The notes below the pieces were generated by a model. The model was not told where the DNA came from. It saw only the letters and a list, made by a program, of their open reading frames with translations, and searched no databases. Of a DNA stretch of 64,000 nt, positions 47,324-59,341 are shown piece by piece; the first letter of the stretch is position 1; each line of letters opens with the position of its first letter. Made by a program: the position numbers and the translations under genes. The stretch is from Sva-07 sp963743825 (GTDB lineage: Bacteria; Actinomycetota; Acidimicrobiia; Acidimicrobiales; Ilumatobacteraceae), in contig CAVURC010000010.1 in NCBI GenBank assembly GCA_963743825.1, positions 309,392 to 373,391 on the forward strand, written 5' to 3'.

Positions 47324-47791
47324 TCAGACTCCTCCGAGCAGTCGATCCCAGACGAGGCGCAGCCGGATGCGTTGCTCGACCACCAACAGTGCGTTCACGA
47401 AGTTCGCCAGGCCTTCGTCGCCCAGGTGATCACGCACTGCGGCGACGGTGTCGTCGTCGATCGAGGCGACGTCGATCACGAAATGCTCGGCGAATCCGAG
47501 GCACGCCCGATCGAGCGGATCGAAGCGGGGATCGGACGGCCACGATCTGATCGAAGCGAGCACCTCGTCGGCCACGCCGCTTCCCGGCGCTCGCGCCTCG
47601 GCTTCCGCCTCGCATCCGAGCAGGATGGCGATGCGCACCCGGCACAGTTCGAGCAGCCGGGGCGAGGTGGCTGCCCATGCTGCCGCGTTCGCAGCACTCA
47701 GTTGTTCGGAGACATCGGCCCAACCGGCGTGGTCGCCTCCGAGAACCCGCGCGATGACCTCGTCGGTCGGCAGTTGGGCGAGCGATCCCAC
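47324..47791 (-). CDS. carboxymuconolactone decarboxylase-like protein
   Basis: 155 residues from the GTG at 47791 (MGSLAQLPTDEVIARVLGGD). It has the helical AhpD/CMD fold pattern: SPRLLELCRVRIAILLGCEA, RFDPLDRACLGFAEHFVIDV, VAAVRDHLGDEGLANFVNAL and VVEQRIRLRLVWDRLLGG. No C-x2-C pair is present, so peroxidatic chemistry is unlikely by itself. It lies one base upstream of the UGA-containing homologue; the two probably form a heteromeric pair. Function unknown. Confidence 0.7.
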   Translation of the reverse strand: MGSLAQLPTDEVIARVLGGDHAGWADVSEQLSAANAAAWAATSPRLLELCRVRIAILLGCEAEAEARAPGSGVADEVLASIRSWPSDPRFDPLDRACLGFAEHFVIDVASIDDDTVAAVRDHLGDEGLANFVNALLVVEQRIRLRLVWDRLLGGV

Positions 47792-47887
47792 GGGCCGATG
47801 GTACGACGTCCGAGTTCGGCGGTCGTCACCACACGCCGAGAACACGCGCCGCCGCCCTGCGCTGAAGCAGACGGCGGGTTACGGGGC

Positions 47888-48447
47888 ATGCTGTGCGCCG
47901 TGACGCCCGTGGTTGACATCGTCGAACGCATCATGTCCGCCCGAGACCGATCGTCGCTCGTGCTGGTCGGGATCGGGGGGCACGGTGCGTCGGGTAAGTC
48001 CACGCTCGCCCGTCGCATCGCCGAGGAGATCGCCGACACCCAGATCGTGGCAACGGACTCCTTCTGGAACGGCACGCAGTTCGAGCTGGATCGACTCCGA
48101 ACCGATGTCGTCGACGTGCTGCTCACCGGCAACGTCGCCCACTTCGATGAATGGGACTGGGCCGACAAGCAGCTTCGACCCGGCCGCAGCGTCGTCCCGA
48201 CGGGTGTGGTCGTCATCGAAGGGGTCTGCGCACTGCACCAGATGTTCCGCGCCGATCTGGCCGTACGCATCTGGATCGACGCGCCGTACGACGTCCGCCT
48301 CGCACGCGGGGTCGAACGTGACGGTCGAGGAGCTCGCGAGACACGTGGGTCGACGTCTGGATGCCGAACGAAGACGCCTACGTCGAGCGCGATGACCCGA
48401 TCAGCTGCGCCCAGCTCATCGTCGACGGGACCCGACCCTACGGCTGA
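47888..48447 (+). pseudogene. uridine-kinase-like P-loop kinase, frameshifted near the end
   Basis: About 187 residues from the ATG at 47888 (the GTG at 47900 is also possible). Walker A is GIGGHGASGKSTLARRIAEE, followed by TQIVATDSFWNG, GVVVIEGVCALHQMFRADLA and VRIWIDAPYDVRLARGVERD. The frame breaks near 48330; the natural ending RDTWVDVWMPNEDAYVERDD and SCAQLIVDGTRPYG stops at 48447. Uridine kinase or phosphoribulokinase-like, cytoplasmic. The end overlaps the convergent IMPase gene by 10 nt. Confidence 0.78.
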
Positions 48448-49205
48448 CGATGCCGGAGCAGATCGCCGAGGAGTGGTTCGTTCGTCGCCGCCACCGGTGT
48501 GCGACGGACCTCGTGATCGAGCACGACGAGATCACGCCCCAGGGCATCGACCACCACTCCCCCGGCCTCCTCCACGACCAACAACGCCCCGAGGTAGTCC
48601 CAGACGCCGTGGGCATCGCGGCTCATGTCGACGAACCCGTCGAAGGATCCGCTCGCAACGGCACAGATGTCGAGCGCGGATGCCCCCATCGCCCGGAACT
48701 GCCGCCAGCCGTACTGATGATCGGGCAGCCCACTGATCGCGACGACTGCGTCATCCAACGACCGCGCCGGCGACACCCTGATGGCCTCGCCGTTCAATCG
48801 GGCGCCACGACCTCGTACCGCGGTGTACTGCGCCCCGGTCACGAGGTTGCTCACCATCGACACGGTCGGCTCACCATCGACGACCAGGCACAACGACGTG
48901 GCGAACCACGGCAGACCCAACGACGCATTGGTCGAACCATCGAGGGGATCGACCACGACGATTCCCCGCGTCGACGGCCCGCCCGATGGGTGCTGCACGC
49001 CGCTCTCCTCCGAGAGCACCGACAACCCCGCAGCGAGCAGCGGCCCGACACACACGTCGTCGACATCGAGGTCGACCCGGTACTGACCGGGGCGGCGGCC
49101 CGACTCACCCCAATCGGTCGTTGCTCCGACCACCTCGGCCGTGCGGCCACAGATCGACGCAAAGAGGGCCAGCACGTCGATGTCATTGGGCTCGGTCACG
49201 CTCAC
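48438..49205 (-). CDS. inositol monophosphatase family protein
   Basis: 255 residues from the GTG at 49205 (the GTG at 49199 is close). The metal site is complete: GLSVLSEESGVQHPSGG supplies a Glu, IVVVDPLDGSTNASLGLPWF is the DP(I/L)DG(T/S) signature, and AHGVWDYLGALLVVEEAGGV is the C-terminal WDxxxG motif. AVRGRGARLNGEAIRVS is also conserved. Li+-sensitive Mg2+-dependent phosphatase; inositol phosphate, histidinol phosphate or fructose bisphosphate are possible substrates. Confidence 0.88.
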   Translation of the reverse strand: MSVTEPNDIDVLALFASICGRTAEVVGATTDWGESGRRPGQYRVDLDVDDVCVGPLLAAGLSVLSEESGVQHPSGGPSTRGIVVVDPLDGSTNASLGLPWFATSLCLVVDGEPTVSMVSNLVTGAQYTAVRGRGARLNGEAIRVSPARSLDDAVVAISGLPDHQYGWRQFRAMGASALDICAVASGSFDGFVDMSRDAHGVWDYLGALLVVEEAGGVVVDALGRDLVVLDHEVRRTPVAATNEPLLGDLLRHRQP

Positions 49206-49226
49206 AGACGGTAGTGTCCGATCTGC

Positions 49227-49796
49227 ATGGCAGTGATCGACGTTGCAGGTTTCGTGGCCGACGTGAAGAGTCAGGCGATCGACCATGGGTTCCACGTCCA
49301 CGACGAACGTCACTTCGTCGAGACGTACTCGCTGCGCCAGTTGTGGGAGGTCGATCTGCACCCGGAAGAGGCGTGCGCCGGCCCGATCGACCTGCACCTG
49401 TCACTCGACGTCGACCCACGAGCGATGCTCGGCTTCGAAGACGAAGTGATGAAGCTCGACGAGATCGACGACCCGCCGCCCACCGGCTTCAGCTTCCCGC
49501 TGATCTTCACGTGGACACTGCCGCCGTTGCCCGAGCCACCCGACCTGTTGGTGCTGGCGACGGACCTCGCCGGGATCGGCGGCATCGATCTGCCACTCGA
49601 GGTGTCGGCGATCGATTCCTTCCCGAGCGTCACGGACGCGCCCGAACGCAGCCTCTCGATCGTCGCCAAGATGACCATCGACCTCGCCGACGTGTACATG
49701 AACGTCGATGACGCGATCGAAGCCGCGCTCGACCGCTGCAAACATGTCAGTCTGTACTTGCTCGAGCGGGCACCCACCTGGCTCGACGAGTACTGA
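49227..49796 (+). CDS. hypothetical protein
   Basis: 189 residues, ATG start 21 nt from the divergent IMPase start. No family is recognised. The sequence is acidic and soluble, with Pro-rich strands (DEIDDPPPTGFSFPLIFTWT, PPLPEPPDLLVLATDLAG) and a C-terminal helix with a single Cys (ALDRCKHVSLYLLERAPTWL). No signal or membrane helix. Codon use fits a real gene. Confidence 0.62.
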   Translation: MAVIDVAGFVADVKSQAIDHGFHVHDERHFVETYSLRQLWEVDLHPEEACAGPIDLHLSLDVDPRAMLGFEDEVMKLDEIDDPPPTGFSFPLIFTWTLPPLPEPPDLLVLATDLAGIGGIDLPLEVSAIDSFPSVTDAPERSLSIVAKMTIDLADVYMNVDDAIEAALDRCKHVSLYLLERAPTWLDEY

Positions 49797-49827
49797 ATTC
49801 CGTCACGACGCACCGATCGGGAGAACC

Positions 49828-50082
49828 ATGCGAGTCCACGAATTGATCGACATCCTGAGCGACCAGCCGGCCGACGCCGAGGTGGAACTCGCCGTCATCG
49901 CTCCGGTCGAGGACGGCTCGGACGACATCACCGTCGATCGCTACTTCGTCGATGGCGTGCTGCCCTGGGAAGACGACGAGGACGACGAAGAATCCGACGG
50001 CGAGATGACGATCTGGCTGGTCGGTGGCGAAGAAGCCGACGTCAACGCCTTCCTCGACGCAATCGAACAACCCGACGACTGA
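49828..50082 (+). CDS. small acidic hypothetical protein
   Basis: 84 residues from the ATG at 49828, with GGGAGA just upstream. It opens MRVHELIDILSDQPADAEVE, a pattern seen in small DUF proteins where a short helix is followed by strands (LAVIAPVEDGSDDITVDRYF). A very acidic segment follows (PWEDDEDDEESDG). 31 nt after the preceding gene. Function unknown. Confidence 0.65.
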   Translation: MRVHELIDILSDQPADAEVELAVIAPVEDGSDDITVDRYFVDGVLPWEDDEDDEESDGEMTIWLVGGEEADVNAFLDAIEQPDD

Positions 50083-50116
50083 TTCCGCCGAACGACGAGC
50101 GCGGTAGGTTGCCGCG

Positions 50117-51016
50117 ATGGGGACCGCGCCGAGGCGCTACCAGAACTTCATCTCCGACAGTGCCCGCTGGTTGAAGTTCGAACCTCGGCCGGGCGACATC
50201 GTCATCTCGACGCCACCGAAGTGCGGCACCACGCTCATGCAGATGCTGTGCGCGCTCATCCTCTTCGATGGAGCCGACTTCCCGGGACGGATGGACGACC
50301 TGTCGCCCTGGCTCGACATGCGGACCAGAAGCGACGAGGAGGTGTTGGCGCACCTCGACGCTCAGACCCATCGCCGCTTCATCAAGACGCATACACCGCT
50401 CGACGGTGTCCCCGAGTGGCCCGACGTGACCTACGTCGCCGTCGGTCGCGATCCTCGCGACGTGTTCGTGTCGTGGGAGCACCACATCGAGAACATGGAC
50501 ATCGAGCACGTCATCGCCGCAGTCGACGGAGCAGTCGGGATCGACACGGTCCTTCCGTTCGTCGGTGAGACACCCGAGACCCTCGAGGAACGCTTCGACC
50601 TCTGGCTCGTCGACGACAGCCCGACCGGGCGCATGTCGCTGGCAATCGTGGCCGGTCACATCCAGGTGTCGTGGGATCGACGCAACCGTCCCAACGTCGA
50701 GCTGTTCCACTTCGAGGAGCTGCGCGCCGACCGCCCCGCAGCCATGACCCGTCTTGCACGGGCATTCGAACTCGACCTGACAGCCGAGCGGATCGACGAG
50801 CTCGCCGAGTCGGCGTCGATCGATCGGATGCGGGCCCGGGCAGACGACCTCGCCCCGAACACCAAGCAGATCTTCTCGGATCCCACGCGATTCTTCCGGT
50901 CCGGTGAAGGCGGAGACTGGCGATCATTCGTCACGCCCGAACAGGACGGCGTCTACCGGCAGCGGATCGCCGAACTCGTGTCACCGGAGCTGCGCGACTG
51001 GCTCCACCGGCAGTAA
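50117..51016 (+). CDS. sulfotransferase (PAPS-dependent)
   Basis: 299 residues. The 5'-phosphosulfate loop is IVISTPPKCGTTLMQMLCAL and the 3'-phosphate motif is VTYVAVGRDPRDVFVSWEHH. The catalytic His is probably in FIKTHTPLDGVPEW. The C-terminal RSGEGGDWRSFVTPEQ resembles the K/R-x-G-x2-G-x-W-K/R motif of cytosolic sulfotransferases. Transfers sulfate from PAPS to a hydroxyl group; the acceptor is unknown. A long palindrome follows the stop codon directly. Confidence 0.88.
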   Translation: MGTAPRRYQNFISDSARWLKFEPRPGDIVISTPPKCGTTLMQMLCALILFDGADFPGRMDDLSPWLDMRTRSDEEVLAHLDAQTHRRFIKTHTPLDGVPEWPDVTYVAVGRDPRDVFVSWEHHIENMDIEHVIAAVDGAVGIDTVLPFVGETPETLEERFDLWLVDDSPTGRMSLAIVAGHIQVSWDRRNRPNVELFHFEELRADRPAAMTRLARAFELDLTAERIDELAESASIDRMRARADDLAPNTKQIFSDPTRFFRSGEGGDWRSFVTPEQDGVYRQRIAELVSPELRDWLHRQ

Positions 51017-51055
51017 CCGACGTTCACGATGTGTCTGACACATCGTGAACGTCGG
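51017..51055. terminator. 19-bp perfect palindrome overlapping the kdpE 3' end
   Basis: CCGACGTTCACGATGTGTC (51017-51035), one T, then its perfect reverse complement (51037-51055). It begins right after the sulfotransferase stop and covers the last ten codons of kdpE, so it can terminate both convergent transcripts. A coding palindrome this long is unusual. Confidence 0.6.
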
Positions 51056-51765
51056 ACGTGTCGGGCTGGAAGCGGTACCCCACTCCGGCGTCGGTGATGA
51101 AGTACTTCGGGCGGGTGTGGTCGGGTTCGAGTTTGCGGCGGATGTGCCCCATGTGCACTCGGAGCAGGTTCTGGTCCGGCTCGTAGTCCGGGCCCCACAC
51201 CGCCAGGATCAGCTGGGTGTAGGTGACGAGCCGGTGAGGGTGGCGCACCAGATGACTGACGATTCCCCACTCCGTCGGCGTGAGGCGCACCTCGGCGTTC
51301 TCGGCTCGCTCCTCAGCCGACTCCGGACCGACGAATGCGCGATGTGCGGCCAGATCGAGCACGAAGTCCGGTGTCGTCACCAGCGCGAACTCGGTGCCGA
51401 CCTCGGGCGAGCGGCGCAGGGCGGCACGGACGCGGGCGACGAGCTCAGCCATCCCGAACGGCTTGGTGACGTAGTCGTCGGCACCTGCCTCGAGCGCGAG
51501 CACCTTGGACCGCTCGTCCTCGCGTGCGGTCAGGACGATGATGGGCACGTTCGTCCACCCGCGCAGGGCCTCGATGACGGCGATGCCGTCCATGCCCGGG
51601 CAGCCCGAGGTCGAGCAGCACGATGTCGGGCCGATCGTCGGCGATCTGGGTGAGCGCCGCCTCGCCGCTCGCCGCTTCGGTCACGATGTATCCACGGGCG
51701 CGGAAGTTGAGGCTGAGCGCGCGCCGGATCTGACGTTCGTCATCGACCACGAGCACGCTGGTCAT
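51024..51765 (-). pseudogene. kdpE: KdpE response regulator, one frameshift
   Basis: About 246 residues from the ATG at 51765. Receiver: TSVLVVDDERQIRRALSLNF, phospho-Asp in PDIVLLDLGLPG, Thr in IIVLTAREDERSK, Lys in DYVTKPFGMAELVAR. The winged helix has LTPTEWGIVSHLVRHPHRLV and VHMGHIRRKLEPD, typical of KdpE, ending GVGYRFQP plus a short Asp/Ser tail encoded in the palindrome. An extra G near 51597 (CCCGGGCATGG) splits GLPG from MDGIAVIEAL. Activates kdp transcription when phosphorylated by KdpD. Confidence 0.85.
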
Positions 51766-54309
51766 GACGGATCGCTCTCCGAGTCCTGCGGCGCGATCCT
51801 GCGGCAGGATGATCGTCACCGTGAGCCCACCGCCCGGCGTGTCGTCGAGCGTCAACGAGCCGTCCATGGCGTCGACGAAGCCTTGGGCGATCGACAACCC
51901 CAGCCCGACACCCTGGCCGTCCGGTGTGTCACCGAAGCGCTGGAACGGCAGGGTCACCTTGGCCCGATCGCTGCGGCTTGATGCCGATGCCGCGGTCGAT
52001 GATGCGGATGTGGACGGTCCGGCCGATCTCTGCCGCCTCGACCGTCACGGGTGTGTCGGGTGGGCTGAAGCGCAGCGCGTTCGCGATGATGTTGGCGAGG
52101 CTGCGTTCGAGCAGCGTCGAATCGCACACGCACGCGTCGGAAGGTCGACGGGGATCTCGACGCGAACGGCGCCGCTCGGAGCGCTGACGCTGTGAATGGC
52201 AGCAGCGACGATCTCGGCGACATGGGCGGGCCGGACGTCGATCGCCAGTTCGCCGATCTGCAGCCGGCTGGCGTCGAGCAGGTTGCCGACCAGTTGGTTC
52301 AGTCGGTCGGTTTCCTCATCGACGGTGAGGAGCGCCTCGGCCGTCTCGCTCCGGCGTCCAGGCCACGGACGGGTCGCGCAGACCCGACACCATCGCCTTG
52401 ATCGACGCCAACGGTGTTCGAAGGTCGTGCGACACGGCGCGCAGCAGCGCAGTTCGTACGACGTCGACGTCGGCGAGGGCGGACGGCCTCGGCGGCTTCC
52501 GCAGCCGAGGTGCTGGTTGTCGATCGCCAACGCCAACTGGTCCGCCAGCGCCCGCATGAGGCGTTGATCATCCGGTGAGAGCGGGCGCCCGTAGAGCTCG
52601 AGCGTCCGCTCGTCCGTTGCGTTCCTCCTGGTGTCCGGACGACAGCGAGAGCGTGGCCGTCGCCGGTGGCGTCACATCGCCCGACCATCGCGACGGTGAT
52701 CCACTCGCCGTCGTCGAACGAGTCGAGGCGCACGCCGGTGAGCGCGAACGTCGTCTGGATCTCCTCCATCAACCGCTGCACGGGTTCCGGATCGAGCGCC
52801 AGACTGGTCGTCGATCGCACGAGTGCCTCTGCTTCGCGCCGGGCGCGTCGCGCTTCGAGCGACCGCCGCGACGCGGTGTCGACCAGCGCACCCGTCGTGA
52901 CGGCGACAGCGACGAACACGACGAGGGCAATCAGGTTCTCCGTCTCATCGATGGTCAACGTCGAGTACGGCTCGACGAAGAACCAGTTGACGAGCAGCGA
53001 CGCCAGGACGGCCGCCACGGTGCCCACGACGACGCCGCCGAGCGCCGGCGATCACGAGCACCACGGCGAGTGCGAGCAGGAGTTCGGTCGAGAGTTCCAA
53101 CGTGTCGCGGAACGGGACGCGTCACGGCGATCAGCAGCGGGATCGCGAACGACCGTGAGCAGCCACGCGAGGGCCGTTCGCCGCCGGACCGGTTGACGGC
53201 TCGGGTGATCCGACGTCGTCGGGTTGCTCACCGCCGCGTCCGGGCGATGACATGCACGTCGATCTCCGGGCACGAGCCGTGTCAACCGGGCCACGAACGA
53301 CCCGTAGACGAGCTCGTGCAAGCGGCTTCGCCGGCTCGCGCCCAGCACGATCTGGGTGGCCTTCTCCTGGCGGGCGAAGGTCGCCATCCCCTCAGCGGTG
53401 TTGTGCGCAACGACGTCGTGCACGGTGCCACCGAGTTCCAGCGACCAGCTTGCGTTGCGCAGCCAGCGCGTCGTCGTTCTGGCTCGAGAGCCCGTCGCTG
53501 ACCGAGACGTGGACACCGATCAGATCGCCGCCGACGCGTCCCGCCATGCGGGCAGCGCGGCGGATCGCCGCCTCGCCGCTCGGGAATCCGGTGAGCCCGA
53601 CGACGACACGTTCGCGGGTCTCCCAGGCGTCGGTGATGCCGTGCGCGTCGAGGTAGCGCGGTCAGCGACTCCTCGACCCGGTCGGCCAGCCACAGCAGGG
53701 CCAGTTCGCGCAGCGCACCGAGGTTGCCCGGTCGGAAGTAGTTGGCGAGGGCCGCATCGACGCGTTCAGCCGGGATAGATGTTGCCGTGCGCCATGCGTC
53801 GCCGGATCGCTTCGGGCGCCATGTCGACCAGCTCGAGCTGGTCGGCCCTGCGCACCCGTTCGTCGGGCACGGTCTCGCGCTGTTGGCGTGCCGGTGATGC
53901 GGGAGATGACGTCGTTGAGCGACTCGAGGTGCTGGATGTTGAGCGTCGAGATCACGTCGATGCCGGCGTCGAGCAGCTGCTCGACGTCCTGCCACCGCTT
54001 CTCGTTCGGTGATCCCGGGGCGTTGGTGTGGGCGTACTCGTCGACGAGCACGACCTCCGGCCGGCGGGCAAGGATCGCATCGACGTCCATCTCGTGCAGG
54101 ACCGTGTCGCGATAGGCGATCTCCCGGCGGGGCATCACCTCGAGGTGGTCGATCTGGTCGGCGGTCTGTTTGCGTCCGTGCGTCTCCACGAGCCCGACGA
54201 CGACGTCGGCCCCGCGCTCCTTGCGACGGACGCCCTCACCGAGCATCTTGTAGGTCTTGCCGACGCCGGGCGACGCACCGAGGTAGATGCGCAGCGATCC
54301 TCTGGCCAT
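51762..54309 (-). pseudogene. kdpD: KdpD sensor kinase, many frameshifts
   Basis: About 850 residues. The N-terminal KdpD domain is clear: SLRIYLGASPGVGKTYKMLG (Walker-like), DVVVGLVETHGRKQT, VVLVDEYAHTNAPGSPNEKR and VISTLNIQHLESLND. A USP-like domain follows (QIVLGASRRSRLHEL), then DUF4118 membrane helices (VAAVLASLLVNWFFVEPYST). The HisKA/HATPase region is fragmented over several frames, with TLLERSLANIIANALRFSP (N-box) and GVGLGLSIAQGFVDAMDG (G2). The native stop probably overlaps the kdpE start. At least six shifts between 51950 and 53900 suggest poor sequence rather than decay. Senses K+ limitation and turgor. Confidence 0.8.
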
Positions 54310-54350
54310 CGGTCAGGAGCCTACGAGTCAGGTGCCGGCGGAGTCGGGAG

Positions 54351-54935
54351 TCACCCCGACAGCTCGTCGAGTGCGAGGTTGAGCGGGAGGACCTGGACGG
54401 CGGGCTCGCCGAGGACGAGCAGGGTTCGGTCGATGGTGTGCTCGTCGATCAGGGCGAGGACGTCGTCGATGTCGAGGTCGCGCTCGGCGGCGACCCGGTT
54501 GGCTTGCAGTCGAGCGTTCGCCACCGAGATCGCCGGGTCGAGACCCGAGCCCGATGCGGTCACGGCGTCGACGGGAACCATCGTGTCGCTCGACAGCCCG
54601 TTCGCCTCCCGGTACGCCGCGACGCGCTCGTCGATCGACGTGAGGAAGTCGGGATTGGTCGGCCCGAGGTTCGACCCCGAACTCGCCGAGCCGTCGTAGC
54701 CGGCGCCGGCCGCCGACGGTCGGGACTGGAAGTACTCGGGCGACGTGAACGTCTGGCCGAGCAGCTCGCTGCCGACGACCACCCCGTCGACCTCGATCAG
54801 CGAGCCGTCCGCCTTGTCGCCGAAGGCCACCTGGCCGATCGCGGTGACGACGAGCGGGTACACCAACCCGAGGATCACACTGGCCACGACGACCACGAGG
54901 AGGGCCGGGCGGAGTTGACGGATGAAGAGTCGCAT
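54351..54935 (-). CDS. kdpC: KdpC, K+-transporting ATPase subunit C
   Basis: 194 residues from the ATG at 54935. The single N-terminal membrane helix is LRPALLVVVVASVILGLVYP, followed by VTAIGQVAFGDKADGSLI, GSELLGQTFTSPEYFQSRPS, GGlike repeats GSNLGPTNPDFLTSIDERV and VPVDAVTASGSGLDPAISVA, then ANRVAAERDLDIDDVLALID, all family hallmarks. Intact, unlike its neighbours. KdpC stabilises the KdpFABC complex and raises ATP affinity. It starts one base after kdpB ends. Confidence 0.95.
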   Translation of the reverse strand: MRLFIRQLRPALLVVVVASVILGLVYPLVVTAIGQVAFGDKADGSLIEVDGVVVGSELLGQTFTSPEYFQSRPSAAGAGYDGSASSGSNLGPTNPDFLTSIDERVAAYREANGLSSDTMVPVDAVTASGSGLDPAISVANARLQANRVAAERDLDIDDVLALIDEHTIDRTLLVLGEPAVQVLPLNLALDELSG

Positions 54936-54936
54936 G

Positions 54937-57053
54937 TCAGTTCGCTCCCAGTGCGGTGACGATGACGTCGATGAGCTTGATGCCGATGAACGGGGCGATG
55001 AGGCCACCGAGGCCGTAGATCAGCAGGTTGCGTCGCAGCACGAGCGCTGCGGCCTCGGCGCGGAACTTGACGCCGCGCAGTGCCAGCGGCACCAGCGCCA
55101 CGATGATCAGGGCGTTGAAGATGACCGCCGACAGGATCGCCGACCGAGGGCTCGACAGGTTCATCACGTTGAGCCGGTCGAGTTCGGGCAGCACCGCGGC
55201 GAACATGGCGGGGATGATGGCGAAGTACTTCGCGACGTCGTTGGCGATCGAGAACGTCGTCAGCGAGCCACGGGTCATCAGCAGCTGCTTGCCGACCTCG
55301 ACGATCTCGATCAGCTTGGTGGGGTTGCTGTCGAGGTCGACCATGTTGCCGGCTTCCTTGGCGGCCTGGGTCCCGGTGTTCATCGCCACGCCGACGTCGG
55401 CCTGCGCGAGCGCCGGGGCGTCGTTGGTGCCGTCGCCGGTCATCGCCACGAGGTTGCCGCTGGCCTGCTCGCGCTTGATCAGGGCCATCTTGTCCTCGGG
55501 CGTGGCTTCGGCCAGGAACCCGTCGACGCCGGCCTCGTCGGCGATCGCGGCCGCGGTCAGCGGGTTGTCGCCGGTGATCATGATCGTGCGGATGCCCATC
55601 GACCGCAGCTGGTCGAACCGCTCGCGTCATGCCGGGCTTCACCGTGTCCTTCAGGCGCACGACGCCGAGGACCCGCCACGGCTGGTCGGGGCCCGCCTTG
55701 TCGATCACGACGAGCGGCGTGGCGCCGTCACGCGACACCTGTTCGACGATCGGGAGCATCTCGAGTGGGACGTCGGCGTCGTCACCCTCGTTCGGAGACC
55801 TCGACGAATCGGCGCACCGAGTCGGCGGCACCCTTGCGGACCTGGCGACCGTTCGAGAGATCCATGCCGGACATCCGGGTCTGCGCGGTGAACGGCACGA
55901 GTGTCGCTCCCCGGTCGTCGACCGGCGCCGGGGAGAACTGCTCGATGGCCAGCTCCACGATCGAGCGACCCTCCGGTGTCTCGTCGGCGAGCGACGACAC
56001 CATCGCCGCCTCGGCGAGCTCGTCGGTGCTCGACGTCGTGGACGGTGATGAACTCGGCGGCCTGACGCGACCCGTAGGTGATGGTGCCGGTCTTGTCGAG
56101 CAGCAGGGTCGTCACGTCGCCGGCGGCCTCGACGGCGCGGCCCGACATCGCCAGCACGTTGCGCTGGACCAGCCGGTCCATCCCGGCGATGCCGATCGAG
56201 GAGAGCAACCCGCCGATGGTGGTCGGGATGAGGCACACCAGCAGGGCGATGAGCACGATGACGCTCTGTTCGGCGCCCGAGTAGATCGCGAACGGTTGCA
56301 GGGTGACCACGGCGAGCAGGAAGATGACCGTCAGGCCGGCGAGCAGGATCGTGAGGGCGATCTCGTTCGGTGTCTTCTGGCGGTCGGCGCCCTCGACGAG
56401 GGCGATCATGCGGTCGAGGAACGTCTCACCCGGCTTGGCCGTGATCCGCACGACGATCTCGTCGCTCAGCACCCGGGTGCCACCGGTGACCGCCGATCGG
56501 TCGCCGCCGGACTCGCGGATCGACGGGTGCCGACTCGCCGGTGATCGCCGACTCGTCGACCGTGGCGATGCCCTCGACGATGTCACCGTCACCCGGGATC
56601 ACCTCGCCTGCGCTCACGACGCAGAGGTCGCCGACCTGCAGCGCCGACGACGCCTTCTCGCTCGTGGAACCGTCGGGAAGGCGGACGTTGGCCGACGTCT
56701 CGGCGCGGGTCTTGCGCAGCGTTGCCGCTTGCGCCTTGCCCCGCCCCTCGGCCATGGCCTCGGCGAAGTTGGCGAACAGCACCGTGAACCAGAGCCAGAG
56801 CGACACGAGGCCGGCGAACACGTTCTCCTGGTTCGTGCTGTCGCCGAAGTCGCGGATGAAGATCACCGTCGTGAGGATCGATCCGATCTCGACGATGAAC
56901 ATGACCGGGTTGCGGTACATCGTGCGCGGGTCGAGCTTGCGCAGCGAGTCGACCATGGCGGGGCCGACGATCGATCGGTCGAAGATCGAGGAGGCACTCC
57001 TTGGTGCGCACCTTCGGTGGGCGGGGAGTGTCGGAGATGATGGTTGCGGTCAC
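54937..57053 (-). pseudogene. kdpB: KdpB, P-type ATPase catalytic subunit, several frameshifts
   Basis: About 700 residues from the ATG at 57053. Segments in order: LRKLDPRTMYRNPVMFIVEI, AEAMAEGRGKAQAATLRKTR, IPGDGDIVEGIATVDESAIT with TGES, LIPTTIGGLLSSIGIAGMDR, the phosphorylation site LLLDKTGTITYGSRQAAEF, FTAQTRMSGMDL, the hinge MGIRTIMITGDNPLTAAAIA, VAMTGDGTNDAPALAQADVG and SIANDVAKYFAIIPAMFA. The frame changes near 56990, 56520, 56030, 55795 and 55625. Every catalytic motif is intact. Couples ATP hydrolysis to K+ uptake. Confidence 0.88.
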
Positions 57054-57060
57054 ACGATCC

Positions 57061-58815
<1,755 letters not shown>

Positions 58816-58816
<1 letters not shown>

Positions 58817-58920
58817 CAGAAGCGCTCCGGGTGGATGAGCACGGCGAACAGGTACAGGACTCCGGCAACGGCGATGCCGAGGGCGATCCAGTTGTCGATC
58901 GATGCTGCGGCAGCGATCAT
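58816..58920 (-). CDS. kdpF: KdpF, small K+-ATPase subunit
   Basis: 34 residues: one membrane helix, NWIALGIAVAGVLYLFAVLI, then HPERF, the standard KdpF ending. Its start overlaps the stop of the upstream 62-aa gene and its stop overlaps the kdpA start (ATGA at both ends). KdpF stabilises the KdpABC complex in the lipid bilayer. Confidence 0.88.
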
Positions 58921-59105
58921 GCCGTCACCTCTGCGTTGGCCGAGGAGTCGACCGGCGTCGCGTCCGTGACGACGTACGGGGAATCGGCGTCGTCACGATC
59001 GGCACCGAACTCGTCGGGTCCGATGATCCGGTCGCACCATCTGAGGTACACGACGCACAGCGCAAAGAACGCGACGATGATGGAGACGAAGATGAGGTCA
59101 GCCAT
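58917..59105 (-). CDS. small membrane protein leading the kdp operon
   Basis: 62 residues from the ATG at 59105. One N-terminal helix (MADLIFVSIIVAFFALCVVY), then LRWCDRIIGPDEFG and an acidic tail. Overlaps kdpF by ATGA. A short protein with the C-x-R-I pattern commonly precedes kdpF in actinobacteria, though its role is unknown. Probably an accessory subunit or regulator of KdpFABC. Confidence 0.68.
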   Translation of the reverse strand: MADLIFVSIIVAFFALCVVYLRWCDRIIGPDEFGADRDDADSPYVVTDATPVDSSANAEVTA

Positions 59106-59211
59106 GACGGGTGCTCCTCGATGTGGCGTCGATCGTTGGCGCCGAACGAGGTGAGTGCACGACACCGTTGTAGCGAGGCGGCGTTGCGTTGTCGATCGCC
59201 TTAGCGACTTC

Positions 59212-59249
59212 TTCACGGCCGCCGCGTGACCATTCACGGGTCCTTCACG
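59212..59249 (-). promoter_or_regulatory. candidate KdpE binding site
   Basis: CGTGAA occurs three times on the minus strand (59249-59244, 59238-59233, 59217-59212). The first two are 11 bp apart and the third 21 bp further, the helical phasing used by OmpR/KdpE regulators. They lie about 110-145 nt upstream of the operon's first start codon. No c-di-AMP riboswitch core was recognised. Confidence 0.4.
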
Positions 59250-59341
59250 AGACACAAGATCGTCGACGGGGGCTGCAAGAGGCGCACTCCGCGCGAACGG
59301 TATGGTCGGCGGGTGCGACGTCGTCGAGGTACGTGGAGCTC

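Noticed and set aside
59106..59341. c-di-AMP (ydaO-type) riboswitch upstream of kdp
   Set aside because: I could not find the conserved core or pseudoknot segments; phased CGTGAA repeats explain regulation better.
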